Source of the DNA: Clostridiales bacterium
GTDB taxonomy: Bacteria > Bacillota > Clostridia > Oscillospirales > Oscillospiraceae
Direction of reading: 5' to 3'
DNA length: 64,000 nucleotides
Assembly (NCBI GenBank): GCA_004557735.1
Contig: SFFV01000014.1
Location: 9,765 to 73,764, forward strand
Below are positions 1-7,879 of this stretch, piece after piece. The position numbers and the translations under genes are program-made. The notes beneath the pieces are model-generated. The model saw nothing but the letters and a program-made list of their open reading frames with translations, was not told where the DNA came from and did not search any database. Position 1 is the stretch's first letter. Each line of letters begins with the position of its first letter.

Positions 1-234
1 GAGCGCGCGCCGATCGTCACGCTCAACATCGGCGATATGGATTCCGGCGAGGCGGCGGAGATCCTTTCGGACGAGTACGGCATCGCCGTGCGCTCCGGCG
101 CGCACTGCGCGCCGCGGATGCACGAGGCGCTCGGCACCGTGGCGCAGGGCGCGGTGCGTTTTTCGTTCGGCTGGTTCAATACGATGGAGGAGGCGGAGAC
201 GGCGGCGGACGCCGTCCGTGATATTGCCCTATGA
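1..234 (+). CDS. Cysteine desulfurase-type class V aminotransferase, C-terminal end (5' truncated by window)
   Basis: The reading frame is open from base 1 and only the last 77 residues are present. It carries the RSGxHCAP motif of SufS/Csd-type cysteine desulfurases; the catalytic Cys codon is at 106-108. The family takes sulfur (or selenium) from cysteine (selenocysteine) onto this Cys with PLP. The stop overlaps the next ATG in an ATGA arrangement, so the DUF3343 gene is translationally coupled. The following DUF3343, LysR, YedE and TusA-like genes match the known selenium-trait neighbourhood, so a role in selenium mobilisation is inferred. The PLP lysine lies outside the window. Confidence 0.85.
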   Translation, partial: ERAPIVTLNIGDMDSGEAAEILSDEYGIAVRSGAHCAPRMHEALGTVAQGAVRFSFGWFNTMEEAETAADAVRDIAL

Positions 235-467
235 GAGTACGCGAAAAGAAAGAATATGTGATCTTCACGTTCCACACCACCGCCGCCGCGATGGCGACGG
301 AAAAGCTCTGTCAGGAGCGAAACATCCCCGGACGGCTCATCCCCGCGCCGCGGAGCATCACCGCCGACTGCGGCATCGCGTGGGCCGCGCCGCCGGAGGA
401 ACGCGAGCGTATTGAAAAGGAACCGGGACTGCCGGAGATCGCGGGCGTATACCTGCGCGAGCTTTAA
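231..467 (+). CDS. DUF3343 family small protein (putative Se/S carrier)
   Basis: 78 residues. The N-terminal half reads as a short beta-alpha unit (VIFTFHTTAAAMATEKLC) followed by IPGRLIPAPRSITADCGIAW, the layout of DUF3343 proteins, with a Cys in the 'ADCGIAW' segment. Family members co-occur with YedE/YedF selenium genes and are proposed sulfur/selenium handling proteins; no reaction is established. The start ATG overlaps the upstream desulfurase stop by 4 nt. Fourteen bases separate it from the LysR gene, so all three are probably one transcription unit. Confidence 0.8.
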   Translation: MRVREKKEYVIFTFHTTAAAMATEKLCQERNIPGRLIPAPRSITADCGIAWAAPPEERERIEKEPGLPEIAGVYLREL

Positions 468-480
468 AAGGAAACGCGAT

Positions 481-1380
481 ATGCAGACACTGAATCTCAA
501 ACAGCTCGAGGCCTTCTGCGCCGTGGTCGAGCGCGGCAGCTTCACCGCCGCGGCGGAGGCGCTCTATCTGGCGCAGTCCACCGTGAGCGGCCACATCCTC
601 GCCCTCGAAAGGGACATCGGCGTGCCGCTGCTCGTCCGCTCCGGCAAGCGGCGCATCACGCTCACCGAGGAGGGGCGGCGCGTATACGACCACGCGCACA
701 CCATTCTTCAAAGCTGCACCGAGCTCTCCCGCGAGCTGGAGGAGCAGACCTCCCGCGAGGTATCGCTCGCGGCGTCGTCCATCCCGATGCAGTATATCCT
801 CCCGCAGCTCATCAGCGACTTTCACCGGGAAAACCCGGATTTCCGCTTTCTGCTCCACAGCGGCGACAGCGCGAGCGTCCACACCGCCGTATTGCAGGGC
901 GAAACGCACATCGGCTTCGTCGGCGCGGTGATGAACGCGCGCGAGCTTACCTACGACTGCATCGCCACCGACCCGCTCGTGCTTGTCACGCCCGACACGC
1001 CGCACTACCGCGCCATGTTTGACGCCGGGGAGACGGGCAACGCGCTGCTCTCCGAGCCGCTCATCTTCCGCGAGGGCGGCTCCGGCACCCAACTCGCCGG
1101 GCAGAAATTCTTCACCGAAAACGGCATCGACTCCGGCGCACTCAACATCGTCGCGCGCATCGACAACAGCGAGGCCGTGCTGCGCGGCGTGGCGTGCGGG
1201 CTCGGCTGCGCGGTCGTCTCCGGTCTCGCCGCGGGCGCGACGAAGGAGCTTTTATCCTTCCCGCTCGTCGGGAAAAACAACGAACGCGAGATCTACATGA
1301 TCCGCGCCCGCGACCGCCGCCCAACAAAATCCGCGCGCGCGTTCATCGATTTCCTGCTCAGCCGCCGGGCGCTGCACTGA
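481..1380 (+). CDS. LysR-family transcriptional regulator of the selenium cluster
   Basis: 299 residues, normal LysR length. An N-terminal winged HTH (residues 1-60, LKQLEAFCAVVERGSFTAAAEAL then QSTVSGHI) is followed by a CysB-type effector domain (about 90-295). The ATG at 481 is chosen because AAAGGAAA lies 7-9 nt upstream; an in-frame start further 5' would run into the DUF3343 gene. It sits between the DUF3343 gene and yedE, a position matching selenium-associated LysR regulators, and a LysR-type box (1391-1410) lies just upstream of the yedE promoter. Its effector is unknown; a selenium or sulfur metabolite is inferred from context. Confidence 0.88.
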   Translation: MQTLNLKQLEAFCAVVERGSFTAAAEALYLAQSTVSGHILALERDIGVPLLVRSGKRRITLTEEGRRVYDHAHTILQSCTELSRELEEQTSREVSLAASSIPMQYILPQLISDFHRENPDFRFLLHSGDSASVHTAVLQGETHIGFVGAVMNARELTYDCIATDPLVLVTPDTPHYRAMFDAGETGNALLSEPLIFREGGSGTQLAGQKFFTENGIDSGALNIVARIDNSEAVLRGVACGLGCAVVSGLAAGATKELLSFPLVGKNNEREIYMIRARDRRPTKSARAFIDFLLSRRALH

Positions 1381-1390
1381 TCTGTTTTTT

Positions 1391-1410
1391 ATCTGATTTC
1401 TCGATAGAAA
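1391..1410 (+). promoter_or_regulatory. Candidate LysR operator upstream of yedE
   Basis: ATC-N9-GAT at 1391-1405 (a classic LysR box form) overlaps an inverted repeat TTTCT-N4-AGAAA at 1397-1410. It lies about 25 bp upstream of the yedE -35 box, where LysR activators usually bind. The adjacent LysR gene is the obvious candidate regulator. Assignment is by pattern and position only. Confidence 0.45.
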
Positions 1411-1434
1411 CGGCGGCAATATCCGATTTACCGT

Positions 1435-1464
1435 TTGGCATTTTCCGCCGAAGCGCCGTATAAT
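1435..1464 (+). promoter_or_regulatory. Sigma-A type promoter for yedE
   Basis: TTGGCA at 1435-1440, an 18-bp spacer and a perfect TATAAT at 1459-1464, about 40 bp before the yedE start codon. It separates yedE-tusA from the upstream regulator gene. Confidence 0.7.
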
Positions 1465-1504
1465 GAGGTCATCCGAAAAGCCATTTGAAGAGAGAGGGAA
1501 AAAA

Positions 1505-2557
1505 ATGAAAAACAACTGGCTGATCCTCGTCACCGGACTTGTGATCGGCATTGCGGCGCTCGTTCTGGGCGCGCACGGCAACCCCGGCAATATGGGCTTC
1601 TGCATCGCCTGCTTCCTGCGCGACACGACCGGCGCGCTCGGCATGCACGGCGCGGAGGTCGTGCAGTACTTCCGTCCGGAGATCGTCGGCATCCTGCTCG
1701 GCTCGCTCATCGCGGCGGTCGCGGCGAAGGAATTCAAGGGCCGCGGCGGCTCTTCCCCGATCATCCGCTTCATTCTCGGCGTGTTCGTCATGATCGGCGC
1801 GCTGATGTTCCTCGGCTGCCCGCTGCGTATGGTCATCCGTATCGGCGGCGGCGACTGGAACGCCCTGGTCGGTCTCGCCGGCTTCATCGTCGGCATCCTC
1901 GTCGGCGTCGTGTTCCTCAAGAAGGGCTTCACGCTCGGCCGCAGCTATAAGCAGACGCTCGCCGAAGGCGCCGCCTTCCCGGTCGTCTATGTGCTTCTGT
2001 TTGTCCTCTGGCTCGCCGCTCCGGCGCTTTTCAAGTTCTCCGAAAAAGGTCCCGGCAGCATGCATGCCGCGTGGGGTCTCGCGCTCGTCGCGGGTCTTGT
2101 CGTCGGCGCGCTCTGCCAGCGCAGCCGCATGTGCATGGTCGGCGGCATCCGCAACGCCGTCATGTTCAAGGACTTCGGCCTTGTCGCCGGCTTTGTGACG
2201 ATCATTCTCACGGTGCTCGTCGGCAACCTCATTCTCGGCAAGTTCAACCCCGGCTTCGCCGGCCAGCCCGTTGCGCACAGCGACGGTCTCTGGAACTTCC
2301 TCGGCACCGCCCTCATGGGTTGGGGCTGCGTGCTGCTCGGCGGCTGCCCGCTGCGTCAGCTCATTCTCGCCGGTCAGGGCGAGAGCGACAGCGCCGTCAC
2401 CGTTCTCGGCATGATGTGCGGCGCGGCGTTCTGCCACAATCTCAAGCTCGCCTCCTCGGCCGACGGCCCGACCGGCAACGGCAAGATCGCCGTGATCGTC
2501 GGCTTCGTCGTGGTGCTTGTTATCTCGCTGCTCTTCACGAAGAAGGCGGAGGAATGA
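1505..2557 (+). CDS. yedE: YedE-family putative selenium transporter
   Basis: 350-residue polytopic membrane protein of the YeeE/YedE type. It is an internal duplication: each half carries a GCPLR motif (about residues 105 and 280), and a Cys-rich segment (FCIACFLRDT) lies near residue 32. YeeE relatives import thiosulfate through conserved Cys; the YedE branch is assigned to selenium because it tracks with selenium genes. The start at 1505 has AGAGAGGG 7-14 nt upstream; the longer in-frame extension begins at the promoter -10 and is excluded. The TusA-like gene follows after 3 nt. Confidence 0.88.
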   Translation: MKNNWLILVTGLVIGIAALVLGAHGNPGNMGFCIACFLRDTTGALGMHGAEVVQYFRPEIVGILLGSLIAAVAAKEFKGRGGSSPIIRFILGVFVMIGALMFLGCPLRMVIRIGGGDWNALVGLAGFIVGILVGVVFLKKGFTLGRSYKQTLAEGAAFPVVYVLLFVLWLAAPALFKFSEKGPGSMHAAWGLALVAGLVVGALCQRSRMCMVGGIRNAVMFKDFGLVAGFVTIILTVLVGNLILGKFNPGFAGQPVAHSDGLWNFLGTALMGWGCVLLGGCPLRQLILAGQGESDSAVTVLGMMCGAAFCHNLKLASSADGPTGNGKIAVIVGFVVVLVISLLFTKKAEE

Positions 2558-2560
2558 TCC

Positions 2561-2773
2561 ATGAAAACCGTTGATGCGAGAGGCTTCGCCTGCCCCCAGC
2601 CGGTCATTATGGCGCAAAAGGCGATCAAGGCGGACGCCCCCGGCGAGCTGGAGGTGCTCGTCGATAACAAGTGCGCCGTGGAAAATGTCACGCGCTTCGG
2701 CGAAAGCCAGGGCTACACCGTGACCGCAGCCGATAACGGCGACGATGAATTCACCGTTACGCTGCGCAAATAA
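2561..2773 (+). CDS. TusA-like sulfurtransferase (YedF N-terminal type)
   Basis: 70 residues with the SirA/TusA signature: DARGFACPQPV, in which the CPxP Cys is the persulfide (or perselenide) carrier. In many selenium-trait organisms the partner is a longer YedF with an extra C-terminal domain; here only the TusA unit is present. It begins 3 nt after yedE, and the unit ends at a strong terminator. It probably accepts S or Se delivered by the desulfurase and YedE (inferred). Confidence 0.88.
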   Translation: MKTVDARGFACPQPVIMAQKAIKADAPGELEVLVDNKCAVENVTRFGESQGYTVTAADNGDDEFTVTLRK

Positions 2774-2788
2774 TCTTACCCCCTTTAC

Positions 2789-2826
2789 GGCTCTCCCGCC
2801 TTTATGGTGGGAGGGCCGTTTTATTC
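2789..2826 (+). terminator. Rho-independent terminator after the selenium cluster
   Basis: 12-bp stem (2789-2800 with 2806-2817, two G-T pairs) followed by a T-rich run GTTTTATTC. Confidence 0.85.
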
Positions 2827-2855
2827 TTCCAACTTCCGGCAATCGCCGTCAAAAC

Positions 2856-2884
2856 TTGACCAATCCGGCAAAATCTGATAGAAT
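2856..2884 (+). promoter_or_regulatory. Sigma-A promoter of the SH3-domain gene
   Basis: TTGACC at 2856-2861, 17-bp spacer, TAGAAT at 2879-2884. The gene start follows 38 bp later, preceded by AAGGAGG. Confidence 0.7.
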
Positions 2885-2921
2885 AGCGTAAATTCCCCAT
2901 GAGTGATAAGGAGGCTATCCC

Positions 2922-3662
2922 ATGCCGCGTGATTATTCTGAGTATGAGTATGACGACGAGCTTCCGGAGACCTACCGTAACCCGCTCAAACCGTTTCTGA
3001 TCGCGCTCGTTGTGCTCCTTCTCCTGTTTGCCGCCATCATCGTATTGCTCTATATGCGTCTGCAAACCGCGAACACCCGCGCCGAAACGCTCTCGCAGGA
3101 ACTGACGGCGGTGCAGGTACAGCTCGACGATCTCCGTGCCCAGCAGGCTGCGCCGACCAGCGCGCCGACGCCCGAACCGGCCGCGACGCCCACGCCCGAG
3201 CCGACGCCGGAACCCACCCCCACGCCGGAGCCGACGCCGGAGCCGACGCCCACGCCCGCTCCGCTTCTGCGCGACACGGTCACAGACGAAATGCTCGGCC
3301 ATGTCTACCGCCCGGCGGACGAGTTCTGGTATGACGAGGCAAAGCCCGCCGTGGTCATCCCGTACATGCTTGCCGTGCACTACGGCCCCGGCATGGACTG
3401 GGGCGAGAACATGGCGCTCAACATGGGCGACACGGTGGAGCTGCTCGCCAAACAGAACGGCTGGGTGCTCCTGCGCACCGCCGACGGCCGCTACGGCTGG
3501 GCCGCGGGCGAGCTGCTGCGCGAAACGGCGGATGCCGCCGCGACCGCGACGCCCGCCGCTCCCGCAGGCGCCGCCGACCCGGTAGCGCCGGTCGCTCCCG
3601 TGACAGCGGCGCCCTCCGCCGCGCCGGATTATACCGAGGTCTCCAACCCCGATCTCCAATAA
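2922..3662 (+). CDS. Membrane-anchored bacterial SH3-type protein
   Basis: 246 residues. A short acidic N-terminus precedes one membrane helix (about 24-45), a coiled-coil-like stretch (46-75), a TPEP-repeat linker (80-115) and a globular domain (about 120-205: IPYMLAVHYGPGMDWGENM, then GWVLLRTADGRYGWAAGELL) resembling SH3 type 3 domains. The tail is Ala/Pro-rich. The architecture suggests a cytoplasmic N-terminus and an extracytoplasmic SH3 domain that may bind peptidoglycan. The start has AAGGAGG 8 nt upstream. It is monocistronic between its own promoter and terminator; no specific function is known. Confidence 0.8.
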   Translation: MPRDYSEYEYDDELPETYRNPLKPFLIALVVLLLLFAAIIVLLYMRLQTANTRAETLSQELTAVQVQLDDLRAQQAAPTSAPTPEPAATPTPEPTPEPTPTPEPTPEPTPTPAPLLRDTVTDEMLGHVYRPADEFWYDEAKPAVVIPYMLAVHYGPGMDWGENMALNMGDTVELLAKQNGWVLLRTADGRYGWAAGELLRETADAAATATPAAPAGAADPVAPVAPVTAAPSAAPDYTEVSNPDLQ

Positions 3663-3672
3663 GGACATACGA

Positions 3673-3709
3673 AAAATCCTCTCTCTGCGCTGTGCAGAGA
3701 GAGGATTTT
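3673..3709. terminator. Bidirectional terminator
   Basis: Perfect 16-bp stem (3673-3688 with 3694-3709) with a 5-nt loop and flanking A and T runs on both sides. It lies between the convergent SH3-domain gene (+) and cbiL (-) and should terminate both. Confidence 0.88.
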
Positions 3710-3751
3710 CTTTTATGACGGGCAGTGCCGCGAAAGGCGGCGGGGCTGCTC

Positions 3752-4465
3752 TTATTCTTTGCTGTCCGGCACGATCACCGTGGCAAAATAGCTGATCTTC
3801 TCCGGCAGGCCGGTCATCGTCTCGAACACCTGCTGCGTGGGCAGGCCGCAGTCGGCGACCATGGCGGAAGCCTCCGCCAGACCGTGCCGCAAGAGCGCCG
3901 CGGCGGTCTCGCCGATGGCTTTGCCGGACTTCATCAGCACCTTGGTGCCCGGCTGGGCAAGCGCGGCATCGAGATCGGACGCTCCGGCGGGATAGATGTG
4001 CAGCGGCAGCTCCATCTCCGTGAGACTCCGGCCGAGCGCCGCGGCCACGGCGGAAAAGCTCGCAACGCCGGGGACCATGCGCGTACCGTATCCGCGGCGG
4101 CGCAGCTCGTCGAGCACATAATACGCCGTGGCGTAGATGGACACATCGCCGAGATTCACCATGGCGACGTCCCGTCCGGCGTCGAGCTCCGGCGCGATGG
4201 CGTCCGCGGCATGCGCGTACCCCGCGGCGCGGACGGCGGCGTCGCGCGACATGGCGAACGAGAGCGGCAGAACGGTCTTTCCGCCGAGCTCTGCCGCGCC
4301 CTGCGCGATGGAAAGCGCGAGCATCTCGCCCGAAGCGGTCTGCGGCGCGGCGATCACGGGGCAGGCCTCCAGCACGGCGCAAGCCTCGCGCGTCATCCAC
4401 ATGGGATCGCCGGGGCCGACGCCCACGGCGTAAAACATTCCTTTATTTTCTTTCACAGCGTCCAT
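3752..4465 (-). CDS. cbiL: Cobalt-factor II (precorrin-2) C20-methyltransferase
   Basis: 237 residues, a SAM-dependent tetrapyrrole methylase. The glycine motif FYAVGVGPGDP is near residues 11-21, and NLGDVSIY plus MVPGVASF are the usual family motifs. It methylates C20 of cobalt-factor II, an early step of anaerobic corrin ring synthesis. It is the last gene of the riboswitch-controlled transport operon and is absent from the main cob operon. The start at 4465 overlaps the ATPase gene by 13 nt; a start at 4438 (MFYAVG) is equally possible, since both have only weak purine-rich sites upstream. Confidence 0.92.
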   Translation of the reverse strand: MDAVKENKGMFYAVGVGPGDPMWMTREACAVLEACPVIAAPQTASGEMLALSIAQGAAELGGKTVLPLSFAMSRDAAVRAAGYAHAADAIAPELDAGRDVAMVNLGDVSIYATAYYVLDELRRRGYGTRMVPGVASFSAVAAALGRSLTEMELPLHIYPAGASDLDAALAQPGTKVLMKSGKAIGETAAALLRHGLAEASAMVADCGLPTQQVFETMTGLPEKISYFATVIVPDSKE

Positions 4466-5574
4466 CCTTCCGTTTTTGCGTCGAGTACCACGAGCCCCGC
4501 GGCCTTCGCGCGCGTGAGGAGCGGCGCGTTCGGCGTCCGGGCAGCATCTCCCGCGAGGAGGATCCTGCCGCAGCGACGCATCGTTTCAAACGCTTTTTCG
4601 TATACGGCATCGTCCGGCGCGGCGAATGCCGGCACGGAGACCGTCTCCGCGGCGAGCAGCCGCGCGAGCCGGTAGTCCACATCGTTTTCGTACAGCACGC
4701 CGGTCGCAAACGGGACGTTCTCGCGCTGGAGCTTCCGGTACACGGATATGCCCGTCCCTGCGCCCGCGAGCACGAACACCTCCGGCGTGTCGCCGGCAGG
4801 CTTTTTGAGCTCGATGCTGCCGAAGAGCGGGTCGAAGTATCCGTCCTCGATGTCGTACAGCTTGCGGATGGCCTGCTCCTCGAACACCTCGCCGGGCGCG
4901 CCGAAGCCGAACTGCGTGTCGCCCTTTACGGTGAGGATGCGGTCGGCCACCTTCTCCGCGAGATCGATCTCGTGGAGCGACATGATGACCGTAATGTTCT
5001 TTTTGCGCGCCATGCGCGTGAGGATGGTGAGCAGGTCGAGCTTGTGGCGCACGTCGAGGAACGACGTCGGCTCATCGAGCAGTATCATCTCCGGCTGCTG
5101 GGCAATGGCGCGCGCGAGCAGCACGCGCTGGCGCTGGCCGTCGCTGATGGCGTTGAAGTCGCGCTCGGCAAGCTCGAGCGCGTGGACGGTCTCCATCGCT
5201 TCGTCCACGATGCGCTGGTCCTCGCCGCGGAGCACGCCGAGCCGTCCGGTGTACGGGTACCGGCCGGTTGCCACAACGTCGCGGCAGGTCGTGAGCTCGA
5301 CCTTGATGCGCTCGGTGAGGATCACGGCGAGCTTTTTGGAGAGCTCGCGATAGGTGATCGTCTGCATATCCCGTCCCTCGAGAAAGATCTTCCCCCGGAT
5401 CGGTTCCAGGTCACGCGCGATGGTCTTGAGCAGCGTGGATTTGCCCGCGCCGTTCGGGCCGATGAGCGCGATGATCTCGCCCTTCTGTACTTTGACGGAG
5501 ATATCGCGGATGACCGGTACCTTATGGTAGCCGATCGTGAGATCGTCGATCACAAAATAGGGCGTATCCGTCAT
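4453..5574 (-). CDS. Corrinoid/iron-type ABC importer ATPase with C-terminal extension
   Basis: 373 residues. The first ~260 form a FecE/BtuD-type ATPase: Walker A GPNGAGKST (39-47), signature region AISDGQRQR (a variant of LSGGQ), Walker B MILLDEP and a switch His in MSLHEIDLA. Residues ~265-373 are an added alpha/beta domain starting EVFVLAGAGTG, with an appearance of nucleotide-binding folds but no identified activity. The start at 5574 overlaps the permease stop by 4 nt (ATGA), excluding longer in-frame extensions. It energises uptake through the adjacent permease; a corrinoid substrate is inferred from the riboswitch and cbiL. Confidence 0.9.
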   Translation of the reverse strand: MTDTPYFVIDDLTIGYHKVPVIRDISVKVQKGEIIALIGPNGAGKSTLLKTIARDLEPIRGKIFLEGRDMQTITYRELSKKLAVILTERIKVELTTCRDVVATGRYPYTGRLGVLRGEDQRIVDEAMETVHALELAERDFNAISDGQRQRVLLARAIAQQPEMILLDEPTSFLDVRHKLDLLTILTRMARKKNITVIMSLHEIDLAEKVADRILTVKGDTQFGFGAPGEVFEEQAIRKLYDIEDGYFDPLFGSIELKKPAGDTPEVFVLAGAGTGISVYRKLQRENVPFATGVLYENDVDYRLARLLAAETVSVPAFAAPDDAVYEKAFETMRRCGRILLAGDAARTPNAPLLTRAKAAGLVVLDAKTEGWTL

Positions 5575-6650
5575 TTCCGTCCTCCCTTCCGGCGCAGCAT
5601 CATGTAGATAACGACCGGCGCGCCGAAAATGGACGTGACGGTGCTGATATTCAGCTCCGTCGGCGCGAAGGCCGTGCGCGCGATGAGATCGCACAGCATA
5701 CAGAATACGCCGCCGCCTAAGAATGTGGCCGGTATGACCACGAGCGGCTTGGATGTGTTCAGACAGTGCCGGATGAGGAACGGCACGGCGATGCCGACAA
5801 ACGAGATCGGCCCGGCAAACGCCGTCACCGTGGCGGAGAGGATGCTCGAGAGCACGATCAGCGCCGTGCGGAACGCCTTGATGTTCACGCCCATGCTCTG
5901 GGCATACGCCTCGCCGAGCTGGTACGCGCCGATGGGCTTGGCCATGAGAAACGTAACGCCGCCGGTGATGCCGACGACCGTGGCCGCCACGCCGACGTTG
6001 CTCCAGTTCATGCCGGAGAAGCTGCCCTTGGACCAGTTGTGCAGGTTCACGATATCGGAATCCGCCGCGAACGTCACGGTAAAGTCCGTGATGGCGGTGC
6101 AGATGTAGCCGATCATGATGCCCGCGACGAGCAGCGTGGACATGCTCGGGATGCGCCGCGAGAAGAGCAGGATGAATCCCACCGAGAGCAGCGAGCCGAC
6201 GAACGCCGCAAGGATCAGCGTATACGACGACACGACGCCGAAGATCTGGATGAAATAGATCATCGCGAACGCGACGACCATTTTCGCGCCGCTCGAAATG
6301 CCGAGCACGAACGGTCCGGCGATCGGGTTTTCAAAGAACGTCTGCAGCAGGAAGCCCGCGAGCGAGAGCGCTCCGCCGAGGATCGCCGCCATGAGGATGC
6401 GCGGCAGGCGGATCTTCCAGATGATGTTCACCTCCGTGGGATTGCCGGTCTTGGTGAACAGGATCTCCACGATCCGCTCGAGCGGGATGGGGATGTTGCC
6501 GATGTTAATGTTCAGCACCGTGATGAGGCAGAAGGCGGCAATGAGCACGAAGAACACAAGCGCATACCGGGCGCGCCGCCGTGCCTGATGTACGAGATAC
6601 GCCCCGGCTTGCGCCGGGGCGGTATTCGTATTGACGGTTTTTTCTGTCAT
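5571..6650 (-). CDS. FecCD/BtuC-family ABC importer permease
   Basis: 359 residues with many hydrophobic helices and family segments IRLPRILMAAILGGALSLAG, NPIAGPFVLGISSGA and GPISFVGIAVPFLIRH, typical of type II importers for cobalamin, haem or siderophores. The start at 6650 is 5 nt after the binding-protein stop. The stop overlaps the ATPase start. It should form the membrane channel with that ATPase and receive ligand from the lipoprotein encoded just upstream. Confidence 0.92.
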   Translation of the reverse strand: MTEKTVNTNTAPAQAGAYLVHQARRRARYALVFFVLIAAFCLITVLNINIGNIPIPLERIVEILFTKTGNPTEVNIIWKIRLPRILMAAILGGALSLAGFLLQTFFENPIAGPFVLGISSGAKMVVAFAMIYFIQIFGVVSSYTLILAAFVGSLLSVGFILLFSRRIPSMSTLLVAGIMIGYICTAITDFTVTFAADSDIVNLHNWSKGSFSGMNWSNVGVAATVVGITGGVTFLMAKPIGAYQLGEAYAQSMGVNIKAFRTALIVLSSILSATVTAFAGPISFVGIAVPFLIRHCLNTSKPLVVIPATFLGGGVFCMLCDLIARTAFAPTELNISTVTSIFGAPVVIYMMLRRKGGRK

Positions 6651-6655
6651 AGTTT

Positions 6656-7876
6656 TCAGGAAACGCGGGTCAGGAACGTCATGTCGCTCTCCGCACCGCC
6701 GGTGAGAACGAGATGGATGTCCCGGATCATTTCGCCGACAATGTCCGTGGCCTGATAGAACGATTTGCCCGTGCACCAGACGTTGCCCTCCTGCACGGCC
6801 TTGAAGTCGGCAAACAGGGCGTCCTTGGCGAGCAGCTCATTGATGCTCGAGATGGGCGCGTCGATGGAGGCGTTGTAGATGAGCACATCGGCGTCTACGG
6901 CGGTGCCGTAGAACGTCTCCATGGTAACGGAAATGGAGGTGTTCGTCTGGTCGGTCACGAAGTTTTCAAAGGCATAGCGGCCGCCCGCGAGCTCGATCAT
7001 CTTGGGAATATAGTCGGTGGGCTTGCGGATGACGATGGAGCCGTCGGAGTTCACGAAGAAAAATGCGACGGTCTTGCCGGTGTTCTCAAAGCCCTCGAGC
7101 TGCGTGATGATGGCGGCCTGCTGGTCAAAAAACTCCGCGGCCTCGGCATCTTTGCCGACAAGCGCGGCATAGAGCTTGATCCATTCGGTGCGGCCGAGCG
7201 GGTGCTGCTCATAGCTGGAGCGGTCCACCAGCACGGGGATGCCGAGATCCTCGATCATCTCCTTGACCTTGGGCGTGTGGTAGATCATCGTGGACTCGAT
7301 CGCCAGATCGCACTCCTCGTCGATCAGGCGTTCATAGTCGGGCTCGCTGTACTTGCCGGCGAACTCGATATCGCCGCGCTGCATCGCCTCAACGGCCGCG
7401 TCGATGTACCAGCCGGACTCGCGCGTGCCGGTGAGCCGGATGTGGTCGAGCGCGTCCACAGCGGCGAAGAGCGACATGGCGGAGGTAGCCGCAAGATAGA
7501 TCTTGTCCAGCGGCTGCTGCAGCACCGTGACGGAGCTGTCCATCTTCGCCGGTACCGCCGCGCCCTCCGGCACGACGAGGAAGTCGCCGCCGTTGTCGAT
7601 GCGGATGAGCGTGTACCCGCCCTCATAACGGAAAAGACGGAACACCGTGGCGTACTTGAGCGGCGACTCTTCGGTGAAGGTCAGCCCTTCGATGACCGGC
7701 GCGTCAGCCGGAGCCGCGGCGGGGTCTTCCGCCGCTGGGACTTCGGCCGCGGCAGCCGTCGGAGCGGCGGTCGCCCCGGCGGCTGCGGGAGTTGTGCTCC
7801 CGCAGCCGGACATGACGGTCAAAAGCAGCGTCAGCGCCAGAAGAAGCGCCGAGATTCTCTTTGTCGTGTGTTTCAT
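6656..7876 (-). CDS. BtuF/FhuD-like ABC substrate-binding lipoprotein
   Basis: 406 residues. A lipoprotein signal ends in VMSGC with the lipidated Cys at 25, followed by an Ala/Pro-rich linker (26-60) and a class III binding-protein fold. The segments LAIESTMIYHTPKVKE, IPVLVDRSSYEQHPLGRTEWIKLY and ELAGGRYAF recall BtuF/FhuD relatives. It starts 3 nt after the giant surface-protein gene and shares sequence with that protein's C-terminal region (GLTF-EE, LFRYEG, VPEG, IPxLxDRS), so the two probably arose by duplication. Ligand is inferred to be a corrinoid or related tetrapyrrole. Confidence 0.88.
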   Translation of the reverse strand: MKHTTKRISALLLALTLLLTVMSGCGSTTPAAAGATAAPTAAAAEVPAAEDPAAAPADAPVIEGLTFTEESPLKYATVFRLFRYEGGYTLIRIDNGGDFLVVPEGAAVPAKMDSSVTVLQQPLDKIYLAATSAMSLFAAVDALDHIRLTGTRESGWYIDAAVEAMQRGDIEFAGKYSEPDYERLIDEECDLAIESTMIYHTPKVKEMIEDLGIPVLVDRSSYEQHPLGRTEWIKLYAALVGKDAEAAEFFDQQAAIITQLEGFENTGKTVAFFFVNSDGSIVIRKPTDYIPKMIELAGGRYAFENFVTDQTNTSISVTMETFYGTAVDADVLIYNASIDAPISSINELLAKDALFADFKAVQEGNVWCTGKSFYQATDIVGEMIRDIHLVLTGGAESDMTFLTRVS

Positions 7877-7879
7877 GCA

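Noticed and set aside
358..1092. Long open frame on the strand opposite the LysR gene
   Set aside because: High-GC antisense shadow: Arg/Ala/Gly-rich composition, no motifs, and the sense strand holds a clear LysR gene.
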